A program made the translations under genes and the position numbers. The notes under the pieces were generated by a model. That model did no database searches and was not told the DNA's origin. It saw only the letters and a program-made list of their open reading frames with translations. DNA of 62,344 nucleotides from Planctomycetota bacterium (lineage in GTDB: Bacteria; JAJVIF01; JAPKYR01), in assembly GCA_030614715.1 (NCBI GenBank), contig JAUWTM010000007.1, forward strand, positions 1 to 62,344, written 5' to 3'. Shown here one piece after another: positions 51,127-61,100 of the stretch; the stretch's first letter is position 1; each line of letters opens with the position of its first letter.

Positions 51127-52440
51127 ATGGCTAACCGTATCGGAATACGAAGAGAAGACAAGAACGCCTGGGAGCGTCGCGTACCACTGTCGCCCACTGA
51201 CATCGGTGCCCTGAACCGCACCGACGGGATCGAATTTTCCCTGCAGCCGATGCCCAACCGGGCATTTTCGGACGCAGAGTACATGGCAGTCGGTGCGACA
51301 ATCGATGAGAACCTGACAGGCTGCGACGTGATACTCGCCATCAAGGAGATGCCGCTGGATTTCTTCCGGAAGAAACTCACATACGTGTTCTTCTCGCATG
51401 TAATAAAGGGTCAGGATTACAACATGCCGATGCTCCAGCGCATTATGGACCTTGGCTGTAATTTAATCGATTACGAAAAAATTACCGATGACAAGAATTT
51501 CCGGTTGGTATTTTTCGGAAGCGAAGCAGGCCAGGCTGGAATGATTGACACTTTATGGCTCCTTGGACGCAGGCTCACTGCCCTTGGGATCAGTAATCCT
51601 TTCATTGGTGTACGTCAGGCGATCGATTATAGGACCCTCACAGCCGCTGAATCGGCAATCGAGACAGTCGGGCAGGATATCAACGCAAACGGCGTGCCGG
51701 ATGAAATACACCCGGTTATATTTGGTTTCGCTGGCTATGGAAACGTCTCAAAGGGCGCACAGGGAATACTGCATAACCTTCCCGTTATCGAAATAAGCCC
51801 GGAAGAGCTTCTGAATCCTCCGGATGGATTGCTGGACTCGAAAAAACACGTCTACCAGGTGGTCTTCAAGGAAGAGCACATGGTCGATCCAAAGGATCCC
51901 GAAAACCAGTTTGTACTTCAGGACTATTACGATCATCCCGAGAAGTACAACGGGGTCTTTGCGAAATTCATCCCGCACCTGACGGTCCTGATGAACTGCA
52001 TTTACTGGTCGGAAGACTATCCCCGTCTGTTTACGAAGGAACATGCAAAGGAACTTTATTCCGGCGGACAGCCTAAGCTGGTAGCCATTGGCGATATTTC
52101 AATCGATGTGGAGGGTGCTGTAGAGGTCTCACTGAAAGCGACTGACTCCGGCAATCCTGTCTATGTCTATGATGTCGATTCAGGAAACGCTGTGGACGGT
52201 GTTGAGGGAAATGGTCCGGCAATACTGGCTGTCGACAACCTACCGTGCGAACTTCCGAGGGAAGCAAGCTCGCGCTTCTCAGGCACTCTGAAACCTTTCA
52301 TCCCAGACCTGGCGAATGCTGATTTCAGCCAGGACCTCGATAGCATCGATCTACGCCCGTCTCTGAAACGGGCGGTAATCGTACACAAGGGCAAACTCAC
52401 ACCGGACTTCGAGTACATAACGGAGTTCCTTGGAGAATAA
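51127..52440 (+). CDS. Lysine-ketoglutarate reductase (saccharopine-forming), AASS N-terminal-type
   Basis: 437 residues. It matches the N-terminal half of the animal/plant bifunctional AASS protein: GIRREDKNAWERRVPLSP at the start, YVFFSHVIKGQDYNMPML, NLIDYEKITDD, LVFFGSEAGQAGMIDTLWLLGRRL, FGFAGYGNVSKGAQGIL (Rossmann loop) and LTVLMNCIYWSEDYPRL. It would reduce the imine of lysine and 2-oxoglutarate to saccharopine with NADPH. The saccharopine dehydrogenase half is a separate gene 29 bases downstream. The bacterial-type lysine dehydrogenase is a poorer match. Confidence 0.88.
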   Translation: MANRIGIRREDKNAWERRVPLSPTDIGALNRTDGIEFSLQPMPNRAFSDAEYMAVGATIDENLTGCDVILAIKEMPLDFFRKKLTYVFFSHVIKGQDYNMPMLQRIMDLGCNLIDYEKITDDKNFRLVFFGSEAGQAGMIDTLWLLGRRLTALGISNPFIGVRQAIDYRTLTAAESAIETVGQDINANGVPDEIHPVIFGFAGYGNVSKGAQGILHNLPVIEISPEELLNPPDGLLDSKKHVYQVVFKEEHMVDPKDPENQFVLQDYYDHPEKYNGVFAKFIPHLTVLMNCIYWSEDYPRLFTKEHAKELYSGGQPKLVAIGDISIDVEGAVEVSLKATDSGNPVYVYDVDSGNAVDGVEGNGPAILAVDNLPCELPREASSRFSGTLKPFIPDLANADFSQDLDSIDLRPSLKRAVIVHKGKLTPDFEYITEFLGE

Positions 52441-52469
52441 AACTGAATTCAGCTATCAGGAGAATTTAA

Positions 52470-53816
52470 ATGAACCCTAACGGTGACACAAAGCGTATTT
52501 TACTTCTTGGCGCGGGACTGGTTACACGTCCGCTGGTCAACTACCTTCTGGACATTCCCGATTTCTCGCTGACAATCGCCACTCGTACAGCCAGCAAGGC
52601 ACATGCGCTGCTGGGAAGCCACTCTAGAGGCCTGGCGGAGCAATTCGACATCGAGAAGACTCCCGAAGCTCTCGAGATGCTGGTAAAGGAACATGATCTC
52701 GTGATCAGCCTCCTTCCAGCTCAGCATCATCCTGCAGTGGCCGAGGCTGCAATCAAGCACGGCAGGCAGATGGTTACTACGAGCTACGTCAGCCCGAAAA
52801 TGCAGGAACTGAACGGTCCCGCGAAGGACGCTGGAATTCTGGTCCTTAACGAGATAGGTCTGGACCCCGGTATCGACCACATGTCTGCGATGAAGGTCAT
52901 CCACGATGTGAAAAACGCCGGTGGAAAGGTGGTCAGCTTCCGGTCTTACTGCGGTGGACTTCCTGCACCTGGGGCGAACACAAATCCGTGGGGATACAAG
53001 TTCTCCTGGAGCCCGAGAGGGGTTATTCTCGCTGCACGTAACGCTGCAAAATATATCGAGGACGGAAAAATCGTGGAGATTGCAGGCGTAGACCTGTTCG
53101 ATCACTACCACATGGTCAAACTACAGGAGTTGGATGACCCGTTCGAGGCCTACGCCAATCGTGACAGCGTCCCGTACAAGGAAATCTACGGTTTAACCGA
53201 CGCCCAGACGATGTACAGGGGTACATTCCGCAATGTCGGGCACTGCGTCACGTGGAAGAAACTGGCAGACTTCGGTTACTTCGACCTTGAGGTTATTGAA
53301 GGCCTGGAAGGCATGACTTATCGCGATTTCACGGCGAAGCTGGCCGGAGTTCCGAACGATGAGAACCTCGAACAGGCTGTAACGGACAAGATGAACCTCC
53401 CCGATGATCCACCGGTGCTCGAAAAGTGGAAATGGGCGGGATTATTCGACGAAACTCCGCTTCCTGCCTCCGAATGCAGTCCGGTGGACGTAATTGTCCC
53501 TGCATTCCTTGAGAGGATGGAGTACGAGCCGGGTGAACGCGACATGGTCGCTCTTCATCATGAATTTATCGCGGAGTATCCCGACAGGAAGGAGAAGATC
53601 ACGTCGACATTGGTCGATTTCGGCATCCCGAACGGTGACTCATCGATGGCACGAACGGTCGGGCTGCCCGCTGCGGTTGCTGTCAGGATGGTGCTTCACG
53701 GCGAGATCGACATGACCGGCGTGCATATTCCCGTGATCCCTGAGATCTACGAACCGGTCCTTGCTGAGCTTGAGAACATGAATATCAAGTTCACCGAGAG
53801 AACGTTTCCGATCTGA
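52470..53816 (+). CDS. Saccharopine dehydrogenase (glutamate-forming), AASS C-terminal-type
   Basis: 448 residues, equal to the second half of AASS or to fungal Lys9. SD AGGAG. It begins with a Rossmann loop (ILLLGAGLVTRPLVNYL). HDLVISLLPAQHHPAVAEAAI, VTTSYVSPKM, LNEIGLDPGIDHMSAMKVI, SFRSYCGGLPAPGANTNPWGYKFSWSPRGVI and YRGTFRNVGHCVTWKKL are hallmarks. It oxidises saccharopine to aminoadipate semialdehyde and glutamate. Middle gene of a three-gene operon. Confidence 0.92.
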   Translation: MNPNGDTKRILLLGAGLVTRPLVNYLLDIPDFSLTIATRTASKAHALLGSHSRGLAEQFDIEKTPEALEMLVKEHDLVISLLPAQHHPAVAEAAIKHGRQMVTTSYVSPKMQELNGPAKDAGILVLNEIGLDPGIDHMSAMKVIHDVKNAGGKVVSFRSYCGGLPAPGANTNPWGYKFSWSPRGVILAARNAAKYIEDGKIVEIAGVDLFDHYHMVKLQELDDPFEAYANRDSVPYKEIYGLTDAQTMYRGTFRNVGHCVTWKKLADFGYFDLEVIEGLEGMTYRDFTAKLAGVPNDENLEQAVTDKMNLPDDPPVLEKWKWAGLFDETPLPASECSPVDVIVPAFLERMEYEPGERDMVALHHEFIAEYPDRKEKITSTLVDFGIPNGDSSMARTVGLPAAVAVRMVLHGEIDMTGVHIPVIPEIYEPVLAELENMNIKFTERTFPI

Positions 53817-53844
53817 CGACCCGACATAATACAGAGGGAACACA

Positions 53845-54321
53845 ATGCCTAACGAAGGTCGCAAACCAAAGCACATTCTACTGATACACGGTCCGATGTT
53901 CTGCAAACTCGGTGAACGTGAATGTGCGATCTACGGAACCGACACACTCGAGGAACTGGAAGGCTGGATCATCACGAGGGCACAGAAGCATCACGTGGAG
54001 ATCAACACGTTCCAGTCGGAATCCGAGGGTGACATCATCAGGTTCATGCTCGATCATTGTGAGGAAGCCGACGGAGTAATCATCAATCCCGGCGCATACG
54101 CGCATTACTCGTACGCGATAATGGAAGCGATCAGGTTCATGCCCTGCCCTGTTGTCGAGGTCCACCTGACCAACATTTTCGAGCGCGAGGAATTCAGAAA
54201 GAACTGCGTCACCGCGATGGCCTGCGACGGCATGGTGACCGGCCTCGGAAAGCATGGATACATAAGCGCGTTGGGGTATCTGCTGGAATTGAATCTCAAA
54301 GATGAAGTGGACGCAGATTGA
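53845..54321 (+). CDS. AroQ-like (type II dehydroquinase fold) protein in the lysine operon
   Basis: 158 residues, 28 bases after the saccharopine dehydrogenase gene (SD AGAGGGA). Type II 3-dehydroquinate dehydratase pattern: CAIYGTDTLEEL (Tyr kept), FQSESEGDIIRFM, VIINPGAYAHYSYAI, VVEVHLTNIFEREEFRKN and GLGKHGYISALGYLL. The flexible-loop Arg (GERE), Asn of NPGAY, both His and both terminal Arg residues are present, but the conserved N of the first loop (INGPN) reads IHGPM. It may be a normal dehydroquinase or a relative with a changed substrate; the operon suggests a link to lysine or to an aminoadipate-derived compound, which is inference. Confidence 0.85.
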   Translation: MPNEGRKPKHILLIHGPMFCKLGERECAIYGTDTLEELEGWIITRAQKHHVEINTFQSESEGDIIRFMLDHCEEADGVIINPGAYAHYSYAIMEAIRFMPCPVVEVHLTNIFEREEFRKNCVTAMACDGMVTGLGKHGYISALGYLLELNLKDEVDAD

Positions 54322-54376
54322 TAGCTGTATCTGCTCCGTCAGCTATCGACGTTGGTTACCAACAAAAAAACTTACC

Positions 54377-54507
54377 AATGTCGTCCTCAAGCACACCAGA
54401 ATGTCCACTTTCCCTTTGTATAACTGGTGCATGAGGACGTTTCACGATATGGACACTCTCCCATAGAACACGCCAACCACTAATGTCGTTCACAAGCACA
54501 CGACATT
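54377..54507. repeat. Imperfect direct and inverted repeats in the lysine operon/lipoprotein G gap
   Basis: Two 20-base copies, AATGTCG(T/T)(C/T)CTCAAGC-type, occur at 54377-54396 and 54482-54501 (about 18/20 the same). A long inverted repeat pairs CGTCCTCA and CACCAG (54382-54399) with CTGGTG and TGAGGACG (54424-54439). The second copy is also flanked by AATGTCG/CGACATT. No terminator with a T-run is evident. Confidence 0.6.
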
Positions 54508-54528
54508 GGGAGTTTGTTAGCCTGAATC

Positions 54529-57294
54529 CTATGGCACGTGGTACACGTACAGGTTATAACCACCTGCGGTGATCATGTATTCATCGACAAACGCCGGTCC
54601 GGCACGAAAATAATTCAGATCCCCTGTGCCGATCGTGTGGACCGTGTTTCCGTTGGTTATGTCTATGAAATAGATGATGCCCGTATATCGTTCGATCTGG
54701 ACCACAAGACCATTTGGATAACTGGGTGTTGTTATTACGCCCGTGGTTGAGTCGAAGTAGCCCGTGAACGAGGACTGCCACTTAAGGTTGGCGCTCGATC
54801 CGTTATCGGTGATTGCATACACCCTGCTGCCGCTGTAGACGGTCCCAAGGAACAGATCGCTTCCGTACCTGGAGCATCCACCGGCTGTGAAGCTGCCCGG
54901 ATAGTTAAAGCTCCAGATCAGGTCTCCCTCGAGATAACCGTCATGATCGGCAATTGCCACACAGTCGAGATAACCAGTATAGTTAGCAATGTATGCCCTT
55001 GTTTCGCTCAGGCAGGGAGTGACCCAGAGAACGTTGCTGCCTGACAGGTTCGCTGTCCATTCAAGAACACCGGTAGAGATATTCACACAGTCGAGATAAG
55101 GACCGCATATTACATAGGCCTTCCCGTTGGCTGCAGCAATGCCTGCTTCGCCACCTGCACTCACTGGAACTTCGTAATCGAGGGTTCCGGTTACAACATC
55201 CACGATATGAAGTGTCGCCTGGTTCTGGCACTTCGCGAGCACCTTTCCGTTGTAAATTGTCATCTGGGTGCCGATGTACATACCGTCAACGGGTGAGGTG
55301 TCATCGTACGTCCATAATGGAGGTGGGTTGGTCCCCGATGAGTTGGCATCGAAGCAATAGATCGCGTCTGTCGCAGCCACGATGTACTCATCTGTGCCAT
55401 CTTTGTAATATCCCAGGCACGCGTTGATTCGAGGTGATGAAACGGAGTAATTCACCCTCCCATTCCAGATGGGCGCTCCGGTCAGCAGGTTGTTACAGTA
55501 AATTCTCGCGGAATATGCGCCATCGTAATAATTCGTGTAGCTCATGTGGAAAATTTTATCACCGGCTACGATCGGCGTGATGTTTTTAAATCTCTGTGGA
55601 GTGGATGCAGCATACATCAGCTGCCAGTCTGTTGGATCAGGGCTGCTTGCTGTCGGGTTATAGCCGAAGTGGGACGGGTTGTACATGTGATTCTCCCACC
55701 AGTACGGCCATGTCTGCTCAAGGACTTCGAAACCGTCGGCAAGTTCATCGAACAGTCCGCCGGGGTTGGTCACCCGCACGTTATAGACACCAATCTCTGC
55801 TCCAGCACCACCGTCGAGATCGAGATCGCACGTTATTGTCGTTCCACCTGTCACGACTTCATTGTCAGCCTCGATCATGACGCCGGGTGCATCGTTCTTG
55901 ATCAGCGTAACCTCTGCGCCATTGATGAAATTCAGTCCTGTTACCTCGACATCTGTAATGGACTCGTCGAGATAACCCTCGACCGGATCGATTGAGAGTA
56001 CTGTCGGCGGGGTGTCGGAGCCTACAGCCACTGTAGTTGAGAAATACGCTGCCAGCGCACCCTGGGGGAATGCAAATCCGGGGAATCCTGGATCGTAACT
56101 TGACGGATCAATGTTTTCTACAACTATCATTACCGGGAAGGTCCCGGCATGATCAGGTGTACAGGCGGGAACCTCGAGGAGATACGTGGCACTGATTGCA
56201 TCCTCACCGATTAACGCGCCTGCGAGTGCTGTTGAATCAAACGTGGCGAGTCCGCCAACGGGGAGCAGGTTGTCGGGAGTTTCAAGGTGGATCGCGTTGA
56301 TCTCGGCTGCTACACCACTCGGGCTGACCGCCCCCTGGTGGTCGAATACCCGGACCTGCAGGCCCAGTGTTCCCCCGTTTGTCGTCCCATCGACAAAAAA
56401 CAGATCCGACATGTCAGCCGCGGAGAGCACGTACGCTTCCTGGCAGTTTGCCACGAGCGGAAAGTCGTCCGGGACCTCGGGAGGTTCATTTTCAGGCATC
56501 TCCCAGCTGGCTACCACCGCGTACTGGAATTCGTACGCAGGGATTCCGCCCGGTGTCGGGAACTGTATCTCGTATGTCCTGCGGTTTGTATTTCCAGCCG
56601 AGAAGAGCCCCCTCGGATTTGGGCATCCCGGGTCGGCGAAGAACGCGACTTCGTCCTCATCACTCGCGAGGATGTCGCAGTAGTACTTGTATCCGTTCAA
56701 TGTCGCCGACCAGTTGTATGTCGGCATCCCGAGTGAACCCATCGTAAATCCCAGGATCGTCTCGACCGTAGCAAATTCGGTCGGATTGAACCATCGAGTA
56801 TGGCCGTCAGGATTTATCACGTGGAGATCTTCCGGACCGGCATAAAGTATTTCGCTGTCGGCCAGTCCGCCGATCGATCCGTTGCCTATGCAGGTTCCAC
56901 GAACGTCGAATCCGGTGTATACAGTGAGTCCCGGGAACGGGTGAGTGAAGATCACATCGACCTTGACATACCCGGTCTCCCATTCGGTCTCGGAACTGAT
57001 ATCAATTCCCATCAGGTGGTGAGTGGCAATGGGCGGCTGGAGAAATTGAGTCACATTGGCAGTGAACTCCAGTCCGCGAACAGGTACGATTTCTGCTGTA
57101 CCGGTGTTTGGGTCCAGTGAGACGTCCCAAATTCCCCACAGATGTGTATTGCCTGGTGCAGATGAGGTTTGCACGCGGTCGGAAAGATCAGGATCGGGAG
57201 ACGTCGGGTTTACACCTCCCGAACATCCTAAAATAAACACCAGAACAGCTAACAGAGTGATAAGACCCGGTGGGGAGGAGGTTTTACTGGCCAT
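54529..57294 (-). CDS. Lipoprotein G: N-module, TIG domain, PQQ-like propeller
   Basis: 921 residues from ATG 57294 (SD AAGGAG); an upstream in-frame start would add 20 residues before the signal peptide. Lipobox VFILGC, Cys24, linker GVNPTSPDPD. N-module about 45-400: LWGIWDVSLD, VPVRGLEF, HPFPGLTVYTGFDVRGT, NPDGHTRWFNPTEF, ATLNGYKYYCDIL, FSAGNTNRRTYEIQFP, FQYAVVASW, VPDDFPLVANCQE. Residues about 428-525 are an IPT/TIG domain (PTVLSIDPVEGYLDESITDV, VRVTNPGGLFDEL). Residues about 545-921 have PQQ/WD-like blades: VYCFDAN-type 'AIYCFDANSSGTNPPPLWTY', 'GKVLAKCQNQATLHIVDVVTGTL', 'YLDCVNISTGVLEWTANL', 'RVYAITDNGSSANLKWQ'. A Trp in the 'LW/EW' position recurs in each blade. Confidence 0.9.
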   Translation of the reverse strand: MASKTSSPPGLITLLAVLVFILGCSGGVNPTSPDPDLSDRVQTSSAPGNTHLWGIWDVSLDPNTGTAEIVPVRGLEFTANVTQFLQPPIATHHLMGIDISSETEWETGYVKVDVIFTHPFPGLTVYTGFDVRGTCIGNGSIGGLADSEILYAGPEDLHVINPDGHTRWFNPTEFATVETILGFTMGSLGMPTYNWSATLNGYKYYCDILASDEDEVAFFADPGCPNPRGLFSAGNTNRRTYEIQFPTPGGIPAYEFQYAVVASWEMPENEPPEVPDDFPLVANCQEAYVLSAADMSDLFFVDGTTNGGTLGLQVRVFDHQGAVSPSGVAAEINAIHLETPDNLLPVGGLATFDSTALAGALIGEDAISATYLLEVPACTPDHAGTFPVMIVVENIDPSSYDPGFPGFAFPQGALAAYFSTTVAVGSDTPPTVLSIDPVEGYLDESITDVEVTGLNFINGAEVTLIKNDAPGVMIEADNEVVTGGTTITCDLDLDGGAGAEIGVYNVRVTNPGGLFDELADGFEVLEQTWPYWWENHMYNPSHFGYNPTASSPDPTDWQLMYAASTPQRFKNITPIVAGDKIFHMSYTNYYDGAYSARIYCNNLLTGAPIWNGRVNYSVSSPRINACLGYYKDGTDEYIVAATDAIYCFDANSSGTNPPPLWTYDDTSPVDGMYIGTQMTIYNGKVLAKCQNQATLHIVDVVTGTLDYEVPVSAGGEAGIAAANGKAYVICGPYLDCVNISTGVLEWTANLSGSNVLWVTPCLSETRAYIANYTGYLDCVAIADHDGYLEGDLIWSFNYPGSFTAGGCSRYGSDLFLGTVYSGSRVYAITDNGSSANLKWQSSFTGYFDSTTGVITTPSYPNGLVVQIERYTGIIYFIDITNGNTVHTIGTGDLNYFRAGPAFVDEYMITAGGYNLYVYHVP

Positions 57295-57434
57295 CGCAAT
57301 CTCCTTATTTATAAATAAAACTGGCGAGCAGCAATAAGCACATGACCAAATCACATTAAATCAGACGCATGAAACCACCGACATTTAACATAGCCCGTGT
57401 AGAAGTACCCATTCATAATAGGATATAAAATCGA

Positions 57435-57474
57435 AGAAAACAAGAAAGCGGCGCAGGAAGTCACTTACGCCGCC
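57435..57474 (-). terminator. Probable intrinsic terminator of the STAS gene
   Basis: Minus strand GCGGCG (57473-57468), 14-base loop region, CGCCGC (57453-57448), then TTTCTTGTTTTC. It lies 43 bases past the stop. Confidence 0.55.
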
Positions 57475-57516
57475 GGGAGAGTTCATGCTTTGTATATCAG
57501 TACGGAATTTGTTCGC

Positions 57517-57861
57517 TTAAACAGGGTCTGCGAGCAGCCATTCCAGTTTCGTGATCCTGAAAATTCTCGCTACCGTGGGCGATAGACCTGACACCCGCAT
57601 GTCGATTCCCTGCCTGACCAGGTCATTGTTCCATTCTATGAGGCTGTGGAGACCTGACACGTTGAGGTACTTGCATGCGCTCATGTCGAGGACGATCTTC
57701 CTGCTTGCGACCCGTTTGATTTTCTGGGACATCCAGTTGAATGCACTTGCTGTCGCATGTGTACATTCCTCGTGTTCCCATTTAATCCGGGTCCTCGAGA
57801 TGCGAACCGTCTGACCGTCCGATGTCCCCGGACGGGAATATTTCATCGACGTCTGTCCCAT
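57517..57861 (-). CDS. STAS-domain (anti-anti-sigma-like) protein
   Basis: 114 residues, about the size of a SpoIIAA/RsbV protein. The C-terminal 75 residues fit a STAS fold: KIVLDMSACKYLNVSGLHSLIEWNNDLVRQGIDMRVSGLSPTVARIFRIT. Ser69 (NVSG) lies where SpoIIAA is phosphorylated, but the usual D-S pair (DSSG) is N-V-S. A regulatory partner switch (anti-sigma kinase) is not in the window. The first ~30 residues (MGQTSMKYSRPGTSDGQT) are probably flexible. M1 and M6 are both possible starts. Confidence 0.8.
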   Translation of the reverse strand: MGQTSMKYSRPGTSDGQTVRISRTRIKWEHEECTHATASAFNWMSQKIKRVASRKIVLDMSACKYLNVSGLHSLIEWNNDLVRQGIDMRVSGLSPTVARIFRITKLEWLLADPV

Positions 57862-58008
57862 GCTGTAGATATCGGCGAATTCAAGAGAAACTTTAGATAT
57901 GGATATATTTACTTACTTTAATACTGATTAAGTCAACCCTGATGAAATGGGCGTTCCAGAGCATTTTTTCGCTTTTGACAAGCTTAGAATGCCTGGAACT
58001 TCGGCGTC

Positions 58009-58037
58009 TTGCATGTGATTGGTGGACGTGGTAGATT
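58009..58037 (+). promoter_or_regulatory. Promoter of tRNA-Met
   Basis: TTGCAT (58009-58014), 17-bp spacer, TAGATT (58032-58037). Start predicted near 58044, 20 bases before the mature 5' end. Confidence 0.6.
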
Positions 58038-58063
58038 TATTAGTCAGCTCTGAGCGGACACAT

Positions 58064-58141
58064 GGCGGTGTAGCTCAGGTGGTTTAGAGCATGCGGCTCA
58101 TACCCGCAGTGTCACTGGTTCAAGTCCAGTCACCGCCACCA
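58064..58141 (+). tRNA. tRNA-Met (anticodon CAT, elongator-type or Ile-lysidine type)
   Basis: Cloverleaf by eye: acceptor GGCGGTG (58064-58070) with CACCGCC (58131-58137), D arm TAGCTCAGGTGGTTTAGAGC-type, anticodon stem TGCGG/CCGCA with loop CTCATAC (anticodon CAT), T arm CTGG-TTCAAGT-CCAG, discriminator A, and CCA encoded (58139-58141). G1-C72 pairing and no GGG/CCC anticodon stem argue against initiator tRNA. A CAT anticodon could also be tRNA-Ile2. Confidence 0.95.
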
Positions 58142-58152
58142 GTTTGAAATCA

Positions 58153-58178
58153 AACCCCCGAGAGATCGGGGGTTATTT
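58153..58178 (+). terminator. Intrinsic terminator after tRNA-Met
   Basis: Stem AACCCCCGA/TCGGGGGTT (58153-58161 with 58166-58174), GAGA loop, then ATTTAT. It faces convergent lipoprotein H and could work in both directions. Confidence 0.8.
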
Positions 58179-58193
58179 ATATGGGAAATCGGT

Positions 58194-61100
58194 TCAGTAC
58201 AGATCCCAGATTCTTATACCCCTGTCATATACAGTTTCGTAGTAGTAACCATCATGGGCTATATTCCCAGTGATGGTAGTTGCGTTAGAAGTATCGTACA
58301 ACTGGCCCGTCACGACCGGATCGTCCGGAGGCCAGACCCTTACTGCGCTTGGGACTTCCGCAACCGGGAATGGCTGCAGGTATGCAAACTGGTTATCAAC
58401 AGTCACGAATTGGCCATTAGGGCCGGCGGGATCAGTTTCAGACGCATGAAATACCGGAGCCAGCGGATTGGAAATATCAGCTATCTCGAGCGACCCGGAA
58501 GTAGAGATGTAAAGGTAATCACCATCGACCTCGATGTCTCGCGCTACTCCCAGCGCTGTGTAGGTTGTCTGGTAAACCGGTGACAGTGGATCGGCAAGCG
58601 AGAATACAAGAATGCTGCCGTCCATAAGAAGAGCGTACATCGCACCGTCTTTGAAATTAAACTCAAGGATATAATCGGCCACCGACATGAAACCTGAGGC
58701 TGTGATAGACGGCCAGCCACTCAGATTCCACATAGTCATCTCCTTGAAGCTTTGGGCTCCGACGTACAGAACACTTTCAGTCATGCCTACACAGCCGATG
58801 AAGTCAGCGGTGTAAACAGCATTAACCTCAGACAGGTTTTCCGGATCACTGCAATCAATCCCTACGACATATCCATCAGAGCACCCGATGATCAATTTGT
58901 CCCCTTCGACATCTAAATAGTACGATATGCGATTGAGTTTAAGCTCATCCGCCAAATATGCGTTGGCAGGATCGCTAATGTCCACACTTTTAACTGCATT
59001 ATATCCCAAGTGTGATTCAATTTCGTAGATATATTCACCCTCGATCCTAAAGTTTCTGGGTGCTACAATACCGATAATGTCAGGGCCACCTGAAATTGAA
59101 CCGGGTTCATAGATTATGCTTAGTTGCAGACCTCCCGGACCAATTGCGTGATATAAATAATCACCACTCGATTCAAAACTATAAGTGATAGGTGTGTTGA
59201 TCGTCACGTCATCCACCGGTCCTGGATTATCCGGATCGGAAACGTCAATATCTGACAGCACATTATTAACGTAATATGCTACATATGCATAATCGTCCTG
59301 AACCTCTACAAATCCCTGATCCCATGGTAATGACACAGAACCCCTGGGAGTTATCCCTCCGGCTGTCATTTGAATGATCTCCAGACTATAGGACGCACCA
59401 TCACTGATGTGAAAATACACCAGGTCATCCACAACCTCGAAGTCATTAAACCAGGAGGCTGCTCCCCAGTACCAGATACTTGTAGGTCCGACGTTGTGAA
59501 TGTCGGTAACGTTACAATGTGGCAGCGTATTCTGGTTTACATTAAACAACAGCCATCGTGTTGGATCTGACTCCACTGTCGCTATTTTCATATCCGTTGG
59601 AACACCGATATTGATTGACCCCATTAAAAATGTAGACTGGAAAGTCAATTCTGACGGTAGATTATCAAAGCTGAAGATATCGACATTGGTATTGACCGAA
59701 TCGAAAGTTGCCACGTACAGGTAATCCTCATCAACTGTCATCGTCCATACCGCGTCCGTCATATTGAGTTCAACTGGCAGTATAATCGGGTTTTCAGGAT
59801 CAGATACATCGACTACATGTATCAGATATTCTGGGACTGTAGTAGCATCATGAATAAACAAATAGGGATACGCCAACACCGGTCTGAGGTCACAATCCAC
59901 AGGTATCCAGCTTTTAAATTCAACGGTCCAATTATCAACGTAATCGTAGATCCACAAGTTGTTTCTATCCAGGGCGTAGAGGTAAGTCCCGTAAGTACAA
60001 AGAAATAGTGGATGATAGAAAAGGTCATCCGGAGTGACATCGACAGCATCTGACGGTGTTACGTCCTCGATTAAATTCACAGGCTCGAGCATGTACAGGA
60101 ATGCGGTATCCAGTGACTGCGTCTGTACAACCACGTAATAATCGCTCGGCATTATTCCCATGCCATCCATATCAAGCGTGGCAACACCCCCAACCACCTG
60201 TTCTTCAGTTATCATGGTCTCGGACGAATCGTATAGCTGGATCTTGGACGGCTCAACGTCGCAGTAAAGCACCAGGTCACCGGTCACCTGCGACCCATAC
60301 GGAATTTCCAGTTTGAAGTAATCCTTGTAGTCCGTCGGTCCGCAAAGCTGGTCGATGGTCGGTTCTTCGAAATCCATTAATATGGACTCGTTGAAATCGT
60401 TATTCGCATCGGCTGTGCAGCTGGGATCGGTCACATCGACGATGAGCGTCTGCCACGCTGCTACATCGCCGGATGGCGCGGGTTTACCCAGACCCTGATT
60501 ATATTGCAGGCCGCCTTCCGAGGTTACCTTCACGGCAACGAGAGCTTCACCGGCCTCTGCGGGTGAGGCAAGACCGAACAGGCTGGCTGTGTACCTGGCT
60601 TTGTCCCACGATTCATTCAGGAAGACGCCATCTACCCCACCCGACATCAGGTCTGGTGAGTACACCCTGACACCACCGATCTCAGCCTGGTAATTTCCGG
60701 CAGCCTGACCCTGCCAGTCGTGTACGTTGACCTGCAGCTTCAGCATTCCGCCACCGACACCGGATTCACTGTCGAAATAGAGCGAATTGCCGACCTGCTG
60801 AGCTACCACGCGGTACGCCTCAGGCTGGTTTGCGTTCATCGGGAAATCATCGGGAACTTCCGACGGCGGATTAGGTGTTGGAATATTCCACGATGCATCA
60901 ATTGCATAACCATAGGTCACCTGCGGACCCGGAGCCATCGGGAACCGGATCTCATACCGCCTGGTGTTGCTCGATCCCGCTCTGAAAACCGCCCTGCCCT
61001 CATCTGAATCCAGAGGCTCACTGACAACCCATGCGAGAGAGTCCCACGCGCTCAATTTATCGGCGAAAAGCTTGTACGGGTTGACTGTCGCGGTCAACTG

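Noticed and set aside
50694-51380. Long minus-strand open frame over the pan/lysine promoter region
   Set aside because: It covers the start of the lysine-ketoglutarate reductase gene in another frame and contains divergent promoters; residues look like chance coding.
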